Below, one piece after another: positions 24,600 to 33,242 of a stretch of 64,000 nt of DNA. The stretch's first letter is position 1; each line of letters begins with the position of its first letter. The translations under genes were made by a program, and so were the position numbers. Source of the DNA: Niallia sp052318935 (GTDB lineage: Bacteria > Bacillota > Bacilli > Bacillales > Cytobacillaceae); assembly GCA_052318935.1 (NCBI GenBank), contig JBQRKO010000003.1; one strand, given 5' to 3'. A model generated the notes under the pieces. It had not been told where the DNA came from and did no database searches. It was given only the letters and a program-made list of their open reading frames with translations.

Positions 24600-25099
24600 T
24601 ATGGTGACACCACTATTCGTTTATCATCATCATTTGGTTCAAAAACCGTTCCATCATGTTTATACTGTTTTAAAATAAAATGTGTCGTTGTAGATAAAAC
24701 AGAATCAATTGTAGATAATTTATCTGACACAAATCTTGCCACATCATTCATGGAATTCCCTTCAATAATCACGGACAAATCGTATGCCCCTGACATTAAG
24801 TATAAAGATTTCACTTCTTTAAAGCGGTAAATTCTTTGCGCAACCTCATCAAATCCAACTCCTCTTTTTGGAGTTACTTTTACATCAATCATTGCTGTTA
24901 CACCTTCATGACCTTCTACTTTAGACCAGTCGACAATCGATGTATAACGGACAACAACATTCATTTCTTCCAGCTTCGTTATCATTTGTTTTGTTACATC
25001 TAAACGCTCATTTATCATTTTGGCAATATCTTCATCAGAAATACGAGCATTTTTTTCTAATATTTCAGCAATTTCAATTTCTTTTTCTGTTAGTTTCAT
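24599..25099 (-). CDS. alaR: Lrp/AsnC family regulator AlaR
   Basis: A 166-residue Lrp-type regulator. The helix-turn-helix is in residues 1-60 (EIAEILEKNARISDEDIAKM), and the RAM ligand domain follows (AMIDVKVTPKRGVGFDEVA, SLYLMSGAYDLSVIIEGNS). It is the counterpart of B. subtilis YugG/AlaR, needed for alanine-responsive expression of alaT, which it directly precedes. ATG 25099 follows GGAGG. Confidence 0.89.
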   Translation of the reverse strand: MKLTEKEIEIAEILEKNARISDEDIAKMINERLDVTKQMITKLEEMNVVVRYTSIVDWSKVEGHEGVTAMIDVKVTPKRGVGFDEVAQRIYRFKEVKSLYLMSGAYDLSVIIEGNSMNDVARFVSDKLSTIDSVLSTTTHFILKQYKHDGTVFEPNDDDKRIVVSP

Positions 25100-25120
25100 A
25101 AAAACCCTCCTGGTTAATAA

Positions 25121-25265
25121 AAAAGCGCAGGCGCCTTGTTTATCCCCGAAGAAAAATGTTCATTTGACTCAAAAAGTGCTTTTTACTTTCAGAGGCAAAG
25201 TTTTTTTCACAAGGTCTAGACGCTAGAGCTAAATACTCAAATGAATTCAAAATTTCTTATCTTTT
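25121..25265. repeat. Family C repeat, copy 4
   Basis: AAAAGCGCAGGCGCCTTG to GACGCTAGAGCTAAATACTC. It begins about 20 bases upstream of the alaR start, so it lies in or next to the promoter region. Confidence 0.75.
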
Positions 25266-25322
25266 AAAATATACCTATTATATCAAATTACTGATAAAAT
25301 GAACGTTATTTTTTTAATTTTT

Positions 25323-25529
25323 GGCTGTTTTCTAAATTTTGTTGTTTTTTACGTAAATAAATGGGAGAAGAAGTACTCAGCAGACTGAATACACGTAGAC
25401 TCCTGTAGGAATGCGAGAAAGACGAGACCCCACAGGAGCGTATGCGACGAGGAGGCTCGACGCTCGCCCACGGAAAGCGAAGTGTATTCGGGCTGCGGGT
25501 TAAAAGCAACTATCTATATGAAAACAGCC
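25323..25529. repeat. Family A repeat, copy 4 (full length)
   Basis: A 207-base copy with termini GGCTGTTTTC and GAAAACAGCC, nearly identical in the core to copies 3 and 5. It lies between alaR and yugE. Confidence 0.88.
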
Positions 25530-25536
25530 TATTTTT

Positions 25537-25797
25537 TTATAGCGAACAAGCTCCATTATCTTTAATCGCTAGAAGCTGCTTGGAAATATTTACACACTGG
25601 TCCATTGAAATATATTCTTCAAATGAAAATTCATAAATAGATTGAATTTTTTCCGCTAATGCATTTATATTATCTAAATCGTGAACTGCTTGAATACAGT
25701 CCGCAATTTCTGTTTCATAGTTTCCTTCCCCAATTTGAAAAGGATCCCACTTATTTAATACATTTACCATTTCTATATTCATTTCTTGAAAATTCAT
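25537..25797 (-). CDS. yugE: DUF1871 family protein YugE
   Basis: An 86-residue soluble, acidic, all-helical protein of DUF1871 (B. subtilis YugE has the same length). WDPFQIGEGNYETEIADCIQ is the conserved block. No catalytic motif is visible, and the function is unknown. ATG 25797 follows AAGGGTG. Its place between alaR and the kapB/kapD region is conserved in bacilli. Confidence 0.85.
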   Translation of the reverse strand: MNFQEMNIEMVNVLNKWDPFQIGEGNYETEIADCIQAVHDLDNINALAEKIQSIYEFSFEEYISMDQCVNISKQLLAIKDNGACSL

Positions 25798-25941
25798 TAT
25801 TATTCACCCTTACATCTTTTTCACTAACAATATTTTATCATAAACAAAATCGTTCCAACATATTTCTATCTGCTGAGAAGCTTTTTATTGACATTCATAT
25901 GGACAAGTTTTAAGATTCAGTTAATAAAAAAAGGACGTGAC

Positions 25942-27036
25942 ATGATGGTAGCAATAGAAGTAAGAGGAGCACCTGTTTATTATGCATGTGAACCAGGTGT
26001 TTTAAATGAATTAGATGAACTGTTGCAAAAATATAATAAAAAAAACTGTTTAGTTGTACATGGAGAAAAATCATGGGATGCTATTTCTCCTTATTTTCCT
26101 AATACTTTTGAGTATGCATCTTTAACGTTTATTCCTTACAATGGGGAATGTTCGTTAACTGAAATTAATCGTATTGCAGCACTTGTAAGGGAAAATAGCT
26201 TTGATGCCATCATTGGGATTGGCGGTGGCAAGGTATTAGATTTAGTAAAAGCAGCTGGAAATGATGCAAATGTTGATGCTATATTAATTCCAACATTAGC
26301 TTCCACTTGTGCTGCCTGGACACCACTAAGTGTTATTTATACAGATGATGGAACATTTACTCATTATTCCATTTTTCCGAAAAGCACCTTAATGATTTTA
26401 TTTGAACCTAGAGTTCTATTAGATTCGCCGACTAATTTCTTTATAGCAGGCATTGCTGATACTTTAGCAAAATGGTATGAAGCGGATGTTATTATTCGAG
26501 AACTAGAAGAGACACCTCTTGTTGTAACTATTGCTCATCAGACAGCACAATTATGCCGTGACGTATTACTGGAACACGGAGCACAAGCAGTTCATGATCA
26601 AAAAGATGGCCATCTTACTGCCGCATTAACAAAAGTAATGGAAACGAATATTGTTGCAGGTGGCATGGTTGGCGGTTACGGTGATAAATACGGAAGAATT
26701 GCAGGGGCCCATTCTATTCATAATGGATTAACTATATTAGAAGAAACGCATCATTTGCTGCATGGAGAAAAAGTAGCTTATGGAATACTAGTTCAATTAG
26801 CATTAGAAAAAAACTGGGATGAAATTAAACATTTAGAAAGTTTTTATCAGGCCTTGTCTTTGCCGTTAACTTTAAAAGATTTAGGCATCACAATTCAAGA
26901 AATAGATAAATTAAAAAAGGTCTCTGAAGCTGCAACGATACAAAAAGAATCTATTCATTTAATGAAAGAGGAAATTACAGCAGAGAAGGTATTACAAGCT
27001 ATTTATGATTTAGAAGCTTTTATTCAAAAACATTAG
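25942..27036 (+). CDS. Iron-containing (glycerol dehydrogenase-like) oxidoreductase
   Basis: A 364-residue member of the GldA-like branch of iron-dependent dehydrogenases. DAIIGIGGGKVLDLVKAAG binds NAD(P), IPTLASTCAAWTPLSVIYTDD is the family block, and metal ligands are expected in AGIADTLAKWYE (Asp), AGAHSIHNGLT and HHLLHGEKVAYG (His). It resembles the YbdH/HcxA-type hydroxycarboxylate dehydrogenases more than true glycerol dehydrogenase, so the substrate is open. ATG 25942 or 25945 can both use AAGGA; I give the first. A strong terminator follows at 27060. Confidence 0.82.
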   Translation: MMVAIEVRGAPVYYACEPGVLNELDELLQKYNKKNCLVVHGEKSWDAISPYFPNTFEYASLTFIPYNGECSLTEINRIAALVRENSFDAIIGIGGGKVLDLVKAAGNDANVDAILIPTLASTCAAWTPLSVIYTDDGTFTHYSIFPKSTLMILFEPRVLLDSPTNFFIAGIADTLAKWYEADVIIRELEETPLVVTIAHQTAQLCRDVLLEHGAQAVHDQKDGHLTAALTKVMETNIVAGGMVGGYGDKYGRIAGAHSIHNGLTILEETHHLLHGEKVAYGILVQLALEKNWDEIKHLESFYQALSLPLTLKDLGITIQEIDKLKKVSEAATIQKESIHLMKEEITAEKVLQAIYDLEAFIQKH

Positions 27037-27059
27037 AAGAATTAATGTTTTACACTCTG

Positions 27060-27088
27060 AGTGCTCAAATAATTTTGAGCACTTTTTT
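27060..27088 (+). terminator. Rho-independent terminator
   Basis: AGTGCTCAAA / TTTGAGCACT with a TAAT loop, followed by TTTTT. Confidence 0.92.
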
Positions 27089-27107
27089 ATTTTACATATA
27101 AAACAAA

Positions 27108-27290
27108 GGCTCTGTTAAACTTGTCTGTTGATTTCCGTTCCAGGCGTTCGCTTTCCGCGGGCGGTCCGGGAGCCTCCTCGGCGCTGTTCGACTGTGGGGT
27201 CTCCCGCTGACTCGCTTTTCCCGCAGGAGTCTCACGCCTTCCACTCCAATCAACATAGTGCCAAAATCAACAAGGAGCTTTAACATAGCC
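27108..27290. repeat. Family B repeat, copy 1
   Basis: A 183-base element from GGCTCTGTTAAAC to GCTTTAACATAGCC. The core has GCGTTCGCTTTCCGCGGGCG, GCCTCCTCGGCGCTG and CGCAGGAGTCTCACGCCTTC. Confidence 0.85.
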
Positions 27291-27364
27291 AAAACAAAAA
27301 AAACATCAATTATTAGTCATAAACATATGACTAATATAAGTCCCCATTTAGTTTTTTAATGTTA

Positions 27365-27561
27365 GGCAGTTTTCTCAAAATTTGTTGTTTTCACGTAAAA
27401 AAATGGGAGAAGAAGTACTCAGCTGACAGAATACACGTAGACTCCTGTGGGAATGCGAGAAAGAAGAGACCCCACGAGAGCGTATGCGAGACGCTCTCCC
27501 ACGGAAAGCGAAGTGTATTCGTGCTGCGAGTTTAAAAGCTACAATCTTTACGTAAACAGCC
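27365..27561. repeat. Family A repeat, copy 5
   Basis: GGCAGTTTTC to GTAAACAGCC, with the standard core slightly shortened (CGTATGCGAGACGCTCTCCC). It lies immediately upstream of the mntH promoter. Confidence 0.85.
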
Positions 27562-27586
27562 TAATGCTTAAAAAATTGTAAATTCA

Positions 27587-27642
27587 TTGACAATTCCATT
27601 ATGTCAGAATATGATTTAATATAAAGTTGTATTTAGGAAACT
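27587..27642 (+). promoter_or_regulatory. mntH promoter with MntR-like box
   Basis: TTGACA (27587-27592) and TATGAT (27610-27615) are 17 bases apart. AGTTGTATTTAGGAAACT at 27625-27642, just after the predicted start site, resembles the manganese regulator MntR boxes of Bacillus mntH and mntA (the TAAGGAAACT half). The left half is weaker. Confidence 0.6.
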
Positions 27643-27685
27643 TTTTAATATCAAGCAAAATTTCAAATAGAAACAAGGTGACAGC

Positions 27686-28957
27686 ATGGATAATGAAAAC
27701 TCCTTAAGCAATAAAAATCATTCTTCCGCACAAGCTGTTCTCGATGGAAGAATAACAGGATTAAAAAAAATACTTCCGTTCTTAGGTCCCGCCTTTATTG
27801 CCGCTATCGCTTATATTGATCCAGGCAATTTTGCAACAAATATAGCTGCTGGATCTAAATATGGATATTTATTGTTATGGGTTATCTTTTTCTCGAATAT
27901 TATGGCACTTATTATTCAATCATTGTCTGCAAAACTTGGAATCGCTACTGGAAAAAACTTACCGGAAATTGCAAGAGAAGAATTTCCAAAACCCGTATCA
28001 ATTGGATTATGGATTCAAGGTGAGCTAGTTATTATCGCTACCGATTTAGCCGAATTTATCGGCGCAGCACTCGGTATATATTTACTATTCGGCATTCCAT
28101 TAATAGAAGCAAGCATTATTGCAGCTGTGGGATCATTCGCAATTTTAGAATTACAAAGAAGAGGCTTCCGTTCTTTAGAAGCAGGCATAACTGCTATGTT
28201 GTTTATCGTAGTTCTTTCCTTTATTGCTCAAATATTTTTTGCCAAACCAGAAATGAGTTCGGTCTTGCATGGATTATTCACCCCGCAATTTAAAGGTACT
28301 GACAGTATTTTGCTTGCTGCCGGTATTTTAGGAGCAACAGTTATGCCACATGCTATTTACCTTCATTCTGCCTTAACACAAAAAAGAATTGTCGGCGAAA
28401 CAACGCAAGAGAAAAAAATGATTTTCCGATATGAGTTTATTGATATTCTTATTGCGATGCTTATTGCTGGATTCATTAATGCATCAATGTTGATTGTATC
28501 AAGTTCATTATTCCATAAAAATGGAATTTACGTAGAAGACTTATCGGCTGCTTTTCACCATTTTGAACATTTGGTCAGTCCACTGTCTGCAATATTATTT
28601 GGCTTAGGGCTATTAATTGCAGGACTATCCAGTTCTTCTGTTGGAACGATGGCTGGTGATGTTATCATGCAAGGATTTATTCATTATCGAATCCCTCTTT
28701 ATGTAAGACGGCTTATTACCATTATCCCGCCGATTATTATCATCGCATCCGGCGTTAATCCAACAACTGCATTAGTTCTTAGTCAAGTTGTGCTATCATT
28801 TGGAATTGGCTTTGCCTTAATCCCATTAATTCTATTTACAAGCAACAGCAGAATTATGGGCTCGTTAAAAAACTCTAAAATAATTACAATTATCTCATGG
28901 GCTATGGCTGTTCTTATTATTTTCCTGAACATATTTTTACTAGTTGAATCATTTTAA
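27686..28957 (+). CDS. mntH: Nramp-family manganese transporter
   Basis: A 423-residue, 11-helix Nramp transporter. FIAAIAYIDPGNFATNIAAG carries the DPGN metal-binding motif of TM1, GATVMPHAIYLHS carries the MPH motif of TM6, and the consensus transport loop follows. It couples proton and Mn2+ uptake across the cytoplasmic membrane. ATG 27686 follows AAGGTGA. The MntR-like box at the promoter supports manganese repression. The terminator at 28962 follows directly. Confidence 0.95.
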   Translation: MDNENSLSNKNHSSAQAVLDGRITGLKKILPFLGPAFIAAIAYIDPGNFATNIAAGSKYGYLLLWVIFFSNIMALIIQSLSAKLGIATGKNLPEIAREEFPKPVSIGLWIQGELVIIATDLAEFIGAALGIYLLFGIPLIEASIIAAVGSFAILELQRRGFRSLEAGITAMLFIVVLSFIAQIFFAKPEMSSVLHGLFTPQFKGTDSILLAAGILGATVMPHAIYLHSALTQKRIVGETTQEKKMIFRYEFIDILIAMLIAGFINASMLIVSSSLFHKNGIYVEDLSAAFHHFEHLVSPLSAILFGLGLLIAGLSSSSVGTMAGDVIMQGFIHYRIPLYVRRLITIIPPIIIIASGVNPTTALVLSQVVLSFGIGFALIPLILFTSNSRIMGSLKNSKIITIISWAMAVLIIFLNIFLLVESF

Positions 28958-28961
28958 AAAA

Positions 28962-28976
28962 CCCCGCTAATCGGGG
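28962..28976 (+). terminator. mntH terminator
   Basis: CCCCG / CGGGG with a CTAAT loop, preceded by an A-run and followed by a T-rich stretch. Confidence 0.85.
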
Positions 28977-28987
28977 CTTTATTTTTT

Positions 28988-29171
28988 GGCTCTGTTAAAC
29001 TTGCCTGTTGATTGCAGCGAGAGGCATTCGCTTTCCACGGGCGCGGTCCGGAAACCTCCTCGGCGCTGTACGCTGTGGGGTCACCCTTTGACTCGCTTTT
29101 CCCACAGGAGTCTCACGCCTTCCGCTCCAATCAACAAAGTATCAAAATCAACAATTAGCTTTAATACAGCC
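28988..29171. repeat. Family B repeat, copy 2
   Basis: GGCTCTGTTAAAC to GCTTTAATACAGCC, nearly identical to copy 1 over 184 bases. It is wedged between the mntH terminator and the stop codon of the SodC-like gene. Confidence 0.85.
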
Positions 29172-29683
29172 TATTTTTTAATAACACCACAAGAAATTCT
29201 CGCTCCAGAAGCCCCTGCTGGCTGTGTCATTCCATCATCTTGATTTTCCGTAATTACAATAGAGGTTCCATTTATAGTAAACAAAGAATTTTTTCCGTCC
29301 TTTAATGTCACTTGAGGCGCCATTATTTCTGCCTTTACAGAACCATCATCCTCTACGATAATATTCGGGAGATCACCAGCATGAGCTCCTTTTGGATGAA
29401 GCAGACCATGCTCTTTATTATCTGGATTAAAATGATTTCCTGCTGATTGGAAATCAGGTCCCTCACATTTTCCTACGTCGTGAATATGAATGCCATGTAC
29501 GCCAGGCGTCAACCCTTTTAAATCAATATTTAACATAACACCAGATGATTTTTCCGTTAACGTAATTTTACCTAATGAGTCACCAACATCATTCATCATT
29601 TCCACCTCTACTTTGCTGACTTCCTTTTGTCCACAACCAGCAAGAAATATTATGGATAGAAAGAAAACGACAATTTTATTCAT
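29171..29683 (-). CDS. Cu/Zn superoxide dismutase-like lipoprotein with an altered copper site
   Basis: A 170-residue lipoprotein. Its signal peptide ends at lipobox LAGC with Cys17. The SOD beta-barrel has zinc ligands His84, His92, His101 and Asp104, and copper ligands His66 and His68 (HGIHIHDVG). The fourth copper ligand, the histidine of the SLVVHE motif in active enzymes, is Thr145 here (TSIVITEN). The disulfide pair Cys73 and the C-terminal SCGVI cysteine is kept. B. subtilis YojM also lacks copper ligands. Dismutase activity is therefore doubtful. ATG 29683 follows GGAGG. Confidence 0.87.
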   Translation of the reverse strand: MNKIVVFFLSIIFLAGCGQKEVSKVEVEMMNDVGDSLGKITLTEKSSGVMLNIDLKGLTPGVHGIHIHDVGKCEGPDFQSAGNHFNPDNKEHGLLHPKGAHAGDLPNIIVEDDGSVKAEIMAPQVTLKDGKNSLFTINGTSIVITENQDDGMTQPAGASGARISCGVIKK

Positions 29684-29813
29684 TTTATTATTTCCTCCGA
29701 AGACATTTTCTTTTATTGTTTGTAAAAATAAAATTATTATGCCTTCTTATCTATTTATCATGCATCAAATCAGTATAATATTAAATAGTATTAGATCAAA
29801 GGAGGATTCTATC

Positions 29814-30197
29814 ATGTCAGAATTAACTGCGGGAACAATTGTTACAGCTCTTTATAAAACAGGAAAATATATTGGTGAAATTACGGAGATTCGTGCACAA
29901 AGTTATTTAGTTACAGTGCTTGGAGTATTAAAGCATCCGATGCAAGGTGATTTACATCATCCAAAAATAGTAGAAGGAGTTTTTTTTCATGAGCGAAAAG
30001 CTCTTGGATACAAAGAGAAGATGAATGCACCAAAACAAATGGTCAAAGTATATGAAGGCAGTATTCCGTCCTATAAAGAATCATTGCAGCAAGCGGTGAA
30101 CAAAATGGAAGGTGAACTGATAGAAGATTCGTCTGACTATGCGCAACGAAGCTTACATAATCTAAACGAACTAAAAAAAGAATATGCGCTTAACTAA
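29814..30197 (+). CDS. kapB: Kinase-associated protein B
   Basis: A 127-residue protein matching KapB, which in B. subtilis is needed for KinB input to the sporulation phosphorelay. ALYKTGKYIGEITEIRAQSY and LKHPMQGDLHHP are the beta-barrel motifs, FFHERKALGYKEK follows, and the C-terminal half is helical (SLQQAVNKMEGELIED). ATG 29814 follows AAAGGAGG; the long open frame upstream is not coding. It converges with kapD at a shared terminator. Confidence 0.9.
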   Translation: MSELTAGTIVTALYKTGKYIGEITEIRAQSYLVTVLGVLKHPMQGDLHHPKIVEGVFFHERKALGYKEKMNAPKQMVKVYEGSIPSYKESLQQAVNKMEGELIEDSSDYAQRSLHNLNELKKEYALN

Positions 30198-30231
30198 ATT
30201 TTAAAATAGCATGGGCTAAAAGTGAATTTCC

Positions 30232-30265
30232 CACAAATAAAGGGGGGCCTTCCTCTTTATTTGTG
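30232..30265. terminator. Bidirectional terminator between kapB and kapD
   Basis: CACAAATAAA pairs with TTTATTTGTG around a GGGGGG-CCTTCCTC inner part. Confidence 0.8.
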
Positions 30266-30277
30266 AGGATAAGGATC

Positions 30278-30895
30278 TTAAGCAAACTTATTAAAAAGTT
30301 TTGTTACATCAATAAGTTCACCAATTGTTGTCGGCTCTGGTTTTTGTAAATATTTTTTATCTTTTTCTACCAGTCTGAATATATGATATGTCGTTAAAGC
30401 ATCGTCTAATGCCCGATGATGTTTTCCAATTCCTTCTCTTCCGTATTCCTTTACTGCTTTCCACAGTCCGGTTTGATTTTGATCTCCAAAAAAACGTTTA
30501 TATTCCATCGATAAATCAACTTCTTTACTTTGTAGAGTAAATGGAAGTCCCGCTTTTGCATAATTATTTCTCAGCACCTTCATATCCATATTGCCCCACG
30601 TCACAACCGTATTTTCAAAACCGATGCTTATCTCCTCTATTTTCTTCACTAAATCGTAAAAAGAGATGCCGTTATTCACTTGTTCCTGTGTTATATGTAA
30701 AAAGGATTTGCATCGTTCAGAAAGAATTGAAAATTTCCGAGGAGCTACATAAGAAGAAAATTGTTCTCTAATCACATCATTTACAACCGCTACAATGCCT
30801 ACTTCAATTATTTCAGGATAAAACCCTTTGAATCTTACACTTTTTTCAGGCATAGTAAATTCAAAGTCTATAAATAAATGCTGAATCTTTTCCAT
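30278..30895 (-). CDS. kapD: 3'-5' exonuclease KapD
   Basis: A 205-residue DEDDh exonuclease. Motif I is FIDFEF (Asp, Glu), motif II is in NMDMKVLRNNY, and motif III is KHHRALDDA. It corresponds to B. subtilis KapD, linked to the KinA pathway of sporulation initiation and to RNA 3' end trimming. ATG 30895 follows GAAGGTG. No partner gene overlaps it. Confidence 0.9.
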   Translation of the reverse strand: MEKIQHLFIDFEFTMPEKSVRFKGFYPEIIEVGIVAVVNDVIREQFSSYVAPRKFSILSERCKSFLHITQEQVNNGISFYDLVKKIEEISIGFENTVVTWGNMDMKVLRNNYAKAGLPFTLQSKEVDLSMEYKRFFGDQNQTGLWKAVKEYGREGIGKHHRALDDALTTYHIFRLVEKDKKYLQKPEPTTIGELIDVTKLFNKFA

Positions 30896-30955
30896 CTTTT
30901 CACCTTCTCTCTTTCACCATATTTTACGATCAAGATGACAAAATAGATAAACTAA

Positions 30956-31045
30956 CAAGAAAAGCGGAACCTGTGCAACATCGGCACTAGTACATCCTGT
31001 ACATTGAAGCTAGACACCTGTCGGACTTCAGAAATTTTATGCTTT
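30956..31045. repeat. Family C-like fragment
   Basis: GAAAAGCGGAACCTGTGCAA, GGCACTAGTACATCCTGTAC and GCTAGACACCTGTCGGACTT are shared with copy 3 (22471) and the 60345 element. Only part of the element remains. Confidence 0.6.
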
Positions 31046-31520
31046 TCTTTACTAAAAAAATAACCTTGTTAAATACATTATGAATACAGTTAACCGATTT
31101 ATGTTTACTTTTATTATAACAGAATATTCCTTCATCTTCTAAATTTTCTGCATTTTCCAAAAGAATTCTATTTTTGGTTTCGCTCTTGTGATACCGCATG
31201 ATTCATCGTTTCAAAATGAGGATGAGTAACAGTATAAAAGAATGGAGTTTAGTATGATATTGAGAATAGGATGTATTTAGGTGGGATTGGGACTTATGCT
31301 AAAACCAAAAGCCCTTTTCTTCTAGGGGAGCATCAAAAGTTTTTTTGTCTTGTTCTAGTCATAAGGAGTTTTCCTCGAGTCATTGAGTTAGTATAGACAT
31401 TTACTCATTTCGACATTTCGAGGAAGTACTCCTTCCTTATAACCTAGAAATTTGCTACAAATGGACAAAATAGGTGGAATTTATTTAACTTAGTCAACTA
31501 ATGTGATATCAATCTATGTA
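31046..31520. repeat. Gene-free gap with a diverged repeat (family E, copy 1)
   Basis: No gene is visible. About 31335-31460 forms an imperfect hairpin (ATAAGGAGTTTTCCTCGA / TCGAGGAAGTACTCCTTCC). Its ATTTACTCATTTCGACATTT segment recurs at 35865-35885. Confidence 0.45.
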
Positions 31521-33047
31521 TCATACACAAATATAACGTGTCACAATCGATTGCTTGATTACTTTCTCTAAATGTTTCTTTTGTTTTTCTAATTGAATTT
31601 GTTCTGGTTTGTAGTCATCTTTACAATGAACAATAAGTAATAAGTGCTTCTCTTTTTGCTCTATCCTCACATCTTCCACAATATTTCTTTTCGTGGCATT
31701 TAAGCATTCTGCTATTTTTAAAACAGCTCCTAATAAAGAAAGCCTTGAAATTTCCGCTTTGTCAAACCAACTTTCAAATAATTTTACATACTGTTTAAAG
31801 CTGCCTCTTCTTTTATAAGAAGCAATAAGCGCTAGCCTAACTCTATCTTGATGCGACAGCCCTAATATTGTTCGGTTAATTAAAATGTAAAAAGTATGAT
31901 GACTGCTTGATTCTTCATTTATATATTTACCTAAATTAAAAATTGCAGATCCTTGCTTTAATAGCTTTAAATCTTTTTCGCATAGTGGTTTCAACATAAG
32001 ATTCGATTGTATTTCCGTAAAAAGGAGTTGAGCAATTTTGTATACTTGTTCACTATTATTTTTATTAATATTAAAGTCCTCTATCAGTTCAGCAATGCTG
32101 GCATCGACAATAGAACTAGACTTTGTTTCATTTTTATTTATCTTTTGATAAAGCACTCCTTCTCTCAATCCTTTACGGCTGTATATAAAGCGAGGAGCCT
32201 TTACTCGTTCACAGATCGCATCTAATGCCTCTATAGCTGGTAAAATCGTATCCACTCGGTCTTTTGATAAGCCTTCTAAATCTTGTAATTCAGCAACAGA
32301 TAAAGGGACTATTTTTTCTTTTACCTTTTTTATTTCTGAAACTTCCATCTCATACTGGTGAATGCCAGCGATTGGATAATCAATCATCGTTTGATGAATT
32401 TGTATTATATTTCTCGCACTTCCTCCAATCGCAATAATAGGAATTTTTTTATCTTTAACCCATGGAAGTGTATCCAACTGCTTTTGAACATAATCACTAA
32501 TTTTTTTTCGCTCTTCACTTGTCGGTACGTCACCTGCTACATATTGCAGCTTTAATGATAAAGAACCAAACGGCAGACTAGCATAATGAATAAGTTCTCG
32601 ATTTTTAATACAAGTAATCTCTGTGCTTCCGCCCCCCATATCTACGGTTATGCCGTCAGTAATATCTGTCGATTGAATAACAGCTAAATAACCACAATAC
32701 CCTTCTTCGTACTCATTTAAAATTGTTACATCTAAACCAGTTTTTTCTTTCACTAAAGTTAACACATGTTCTTTATTTTTTGCTTGTCGTATCGTAGCTG
32801 TTGCCACACAAGTAACATCTTCTACTTGAAAATATCGAAGCAACGAACTAAAGGTTATCAACGTGTCAATTAATTGGGTAGTTCCTTCTTCTTGTAAAAC
32901 TCCTTTATCATCTAAATAAGTACGCAAACGTGTACTTACCTTAATGTTCTCTAATTCTTTAAAACCATTACCTCCTGCATACAGCTTGTAAATCACTAGT
33001 CTTGTTGTATTAGAGCCAATATCAATGATTGCAACTTTTTTCTTCAA
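31521..33047 (-). CDS. ppx: Exopolyphosphatase (Ppx/GppA family)
   Basis: A 508-residue Ppx/GppA phosphatase. The actin-like ATPase fold begins with VAIIDIGSNTTRLVIYK. VDMGGGSTEI is the phosphate 2 loop, and IIAIGGSARNI closes the domain. The C-terminal half is an HD-like helical domain. It releases phosphate from polyphosphate chains made by the upstream ppk, or acts on pppGpp. The start is TTG 33047, seven bases after GGAGGG; the ATG at 33062 has no site. It is 196 bases downstream of ppk, with a hairpin between. Confidence 0.92.
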   Translation of the reverse strand: MKKKVAIIDIGSNTTRLVIYKLYAGGNGFKELENIKVSTRLRTYLDDKGVLQEEGTTQLIDTLITFSSLLRYFQVEDVTCVATATIRQAKNKEHVLTLVKEKTGLDVTILNEYEEGYCGYLAVIQSTDITDGITVDMGGGSTEITCIKNRELIHYASLPFGSLSLKLQYVAGDVPTSEERKKISDYVQKQLDTLPWVKDKKIPIIAIGGSARNIIQIHQTMIDYPIAGIHQYEMEVSEIKKVKEKIVPLSVAELQDLEGLSKDRVDTILPAIEALDAICERVKAPRFIYSRKGLREGVLYQKINKNETKSSSIVDASIAELIEDFNINKNNSEQVYKIAQLLFTEIQSNLMLKPLCEKDLKLLKQGSAIFNLGKYINEESSSHHTFYILINRTILGLSHQDRVRLALIASYKRRGSFKQYVKLFESWFDKAEISRLSLLGAVLKIAECLNATKRNIVEDVRIEQKEKHLLLIVHCKDDYKPEQIQLEKQKKHLEKVIKQSIVTRYICV

Positions 33048-33148
33048 AATTACACCCTCCATTCCATCTCACATATATTCATTTATACCCACAAAACCTA
33101 TACAGAAATCATCTACTAGTAATAATTACTTACTTTAGCATATATACA

Positions 33149-33185
33149 AAAAGGACCTCAGTTTTATACTAAGGCCACTTTTTCT
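33149..33185 (-). terminator. Hairpin between ppk and ppx
   Basis: AAAAAG...CCTCAGT / ACTAAGG...CTTTTT forms an interrupted stem with a U-tract on the minus strand. It may lower readthrough from ppk into ppx. Confidence 0.55.
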
Positions 33186-33242
33186 ATTCTGAAGGGGGTT
33201 AAGATAAAGAAATCCAATCCCTTAAAAGAGCAGCAACATTAA

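Noticed and set aside
29490..29813. Longer N-terminus for kapB
   Set aside because: It would run antisense through the SodC-like gene; ATG 29814 has a strong AAAGGAGG site and the normal length.
30987..31199. 70-codon minus-strand open frame
   Set aside because: It includes a family C fragment and has no start signal.
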